Positions 6,550-7,677 of a DNA stretch of 7,677 nt are shown here, in pieces. Position 1 is the stretch's first letter; the number at the start of each line of letters is the position of its first letter. A model generated the notes under the pieces. That model saw only the letters and a list, made by a program, of their open reading frames with translations. It ran no database searches and was not told where the DNA came from. A program made the position numbers and the translations under genes. Source of the stretch: JBDLID01 sp039715055 (lineage in GTDB: Bacteria; Desulfobacterota; Desulfobulbia; Desulfobulbales; Desulfocapsaceae); NCBI GenBank assembly GCA_039715055.1, contig JBDLID010000134.1, forward strand, positions 1-7,677, read 5' to 3'.

Positions 6550-7677
6550 ATGGAACGCAGAACATTTATGAAAGGCAGTATTGCCGCTCTTGGCCTGGCA
6601 GCACTAGGGACTTACGGGGTGCTGCAGAAGCCTGGCTTCTGTTATGCCGGGTCAATAGATGGTTTCACTACACCATTGCCAATACCACCCCTGTTGGAAA
6701 ACTTGACCGCGGATCATGGGGCGGCATCTTTTGCTCTTCAGGTTCAGCAAGGAACACATAACTTCTTTCCGGAGATTTCTACTTCAACCATGGGCTATAA
6801 CGGAGATTACCTTGGCCCGACAATAAAGGTCCGTAATGGCCAGCGCATACATATCAAAGTTGACAACAACCTGAATGAGCGCACAACGGTTCATTGGCAT
6901 GGACTCCATGTGCCTGCCAAATGGGATGGTGGGCCCAGGCAGGTCATTAAAGCAGGTGGTGAATGGTCTCCAGAGTTTACTGTCAAGCAAGCCGCAGCAA
7001 CACTCTGGTATCACCCTCATGCCATGGGTCTTACCGGGAAGCAGGTTTACCAGGGCCTGGCCGGACTGTTCATTATTGAGGACGAGGTTTCAGACGGCCT
7101 GGAGATTCCCAAGACCTATGGCGTAGATGACTTCCCGCTGGTCATCCAGGATCGTCGGTTTCATAAGGACGGGAGTTTTGCCTATGCCCGGAGCATGATG
7201 GACATCATGCACGGAGTCATCGGCAATCACCTCCTGGTGAATGGAGCCTTGTGGCCCACTCTCGAAGTTCCGCAAGGCAAGGTCCGTTTGCGGATACTCA
7301 ACGGCTCCAACTCATCCATCTACCGTATCGCTTTTGCTGATGGACGCAGCTTTTATCAGATTGCCACGGATGGTGGTTTCCAGGAACGCCCCGTAGCATT
7401 GAACACCCTGTTCCTTTCCGCCGGGGAGCGTGCCGAAATTATAGTTGATTTTCAAGAGGACCAGCTGGAATCAAAGGCCTCGCTTCTCGTTGATCAGCAG
7501 AATGGATATCGATTTGAAGCCATGCAGTTTACTGTTGCCCATGCCTCAAGTGAAAGAACCAGCTTACCTGAAACACTCACCACTATTGACTGGCTTTCTG
7601 AACAGGAGGCAATCAGAACCCGTCATTTTGTCATGGAAACCATGGGCATGGGCGGTGGACGTATGGGGATGATGGGG
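6550..7677 (+). CDS. CueO-like multicopper oxidase, Tat-exported, 3'-truncated
   Basis: This is a periplasmic multicopper oxidase, a laccase-like enzyme that oxidises Cu(I) or phenolic substrates with reduction of O2 to water. The window holds the first 376 residues, with no stop before the edge; E. coli CueO has 516. The N-terminus is a Tat signal, ERRTFMKGS with Arg3-Arg4, a hydrophobic stretch and a likely cut after CYA (residue 33). The first cupredoxin domain carries two of the four His-X-His copper pairs, HWHG (His115, His117) and WYHPH (His155, His157), in CueO-like context (WDGGP; GLTGKQVYQGLAGLFIIED). Domain 2 follows (VIQDRRF; HLLVNGALWP; RLRILNGS; ATDGG; AGERAEI). From residue 362 a Met/Gly-rich stretch begins (MGMGGGRMGMMG), at the same point as CueO's Met-rich copper-binding insert. 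The third domain with the type-1 site and remaining ligands lies outside. AAGAGGG ends 6 bases before the ATG. Confidence 0.96.
   Translation, partial: MERRTFMKGSIAALGLAALGTYGVLQKPGFCYAGSIDGFTTPLPIPPLLENLTADHGAASFALQVQQGTHNFFPEISTSTMGYNGDYLGPTIKVRNGQRIHIKVDNNLNERTTVHWHGLHVPAKWDGGPRQVIKAGGEWSPEFTVKQAAATLWYHPHAMGLTGKQVYQGLAGLFIIEDEVSDGLEIPKTYGVDDFPLVIQDRRFHKDGSFAYARSMMDIMHGVIGNHLLVNGALWPTLEVPQGKVRLRILNGSNSSIYRIAFADGRSFYQIATDGGFQERPVALNTLFLSAGERAEIIVDFQEDQLESKASLLVDQQNGYRFEAMQFTVAHASSERTSLPETLTTIDWLSEQEAIRTRHFVMETMGMGGGRMGMMG

Overview
The window reads as an ordinary, gene-dense Gram-negative chromosome. It encodes an RND pump with a TolC-type outer-membrane channel, a lipobox lipoprotein and a Tat-exported multicopper oxidase. 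A member of the Desulfobacterota (former Deltaproteobacteria) is my guess from gene style and composition, but nothing here proves it. All genes are on the + strand.

Region 1 (1-4803) looks like one operon for envelope efflux. It starts with the 3' part of an RND inner-membrane permease, whose stop overlaps the start of a TolC-family outer-membrane factor by four bases (ATGA). A YdfG-like short-chain dehydrogenase follows after 35 bases with its own strong ribosome binding site. The periplasmic adaptor that would complete the pump is probably upstream, outside the window.

Region 2 (4804-5526) holds a purine-rich heptanucleotide tandem array (unit GGTNNAR, about 14 copies). It lies between the dehydrogenase and a DUF4136 lipoprotein gene and may begin at the dehydrogenase stop codon.

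Region 3 (5527-5830) is a self-contained tRNA-Asn(GTT) transcription unit. It has a near-consensus sigma70 promoter (TTGACA, 17 bases, TATATT), a roughly 100-base leader, the tRNA with encoded CCA, and a strong intrinsic terminator. The leader can fold into a compact three-way-junction shape that ends five bases before the tRNA, and this is one of the two most interesting signals in the window.

Region 4 (5831-7677) opens with about 440 bases of AT-richer sequence without a convincing gene. A two-gene copper-type unit follows: a small membrane SHOCT-domain protein and, 11 bases later, a CueO-like multicopper oxidase. The oxidase runs off the end of the window just inside its methionine-rich segment. 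Its position directly after a tRNA gene, with a composition change, would fit an acquired segment, but no attachment-site repeat or integrase is visible.

I see no CRISPR array, insertion sequence, or complete new defence or biosynthetic system. The best candidates for something undescribed are the structured tRNA leader and the heptamer array.
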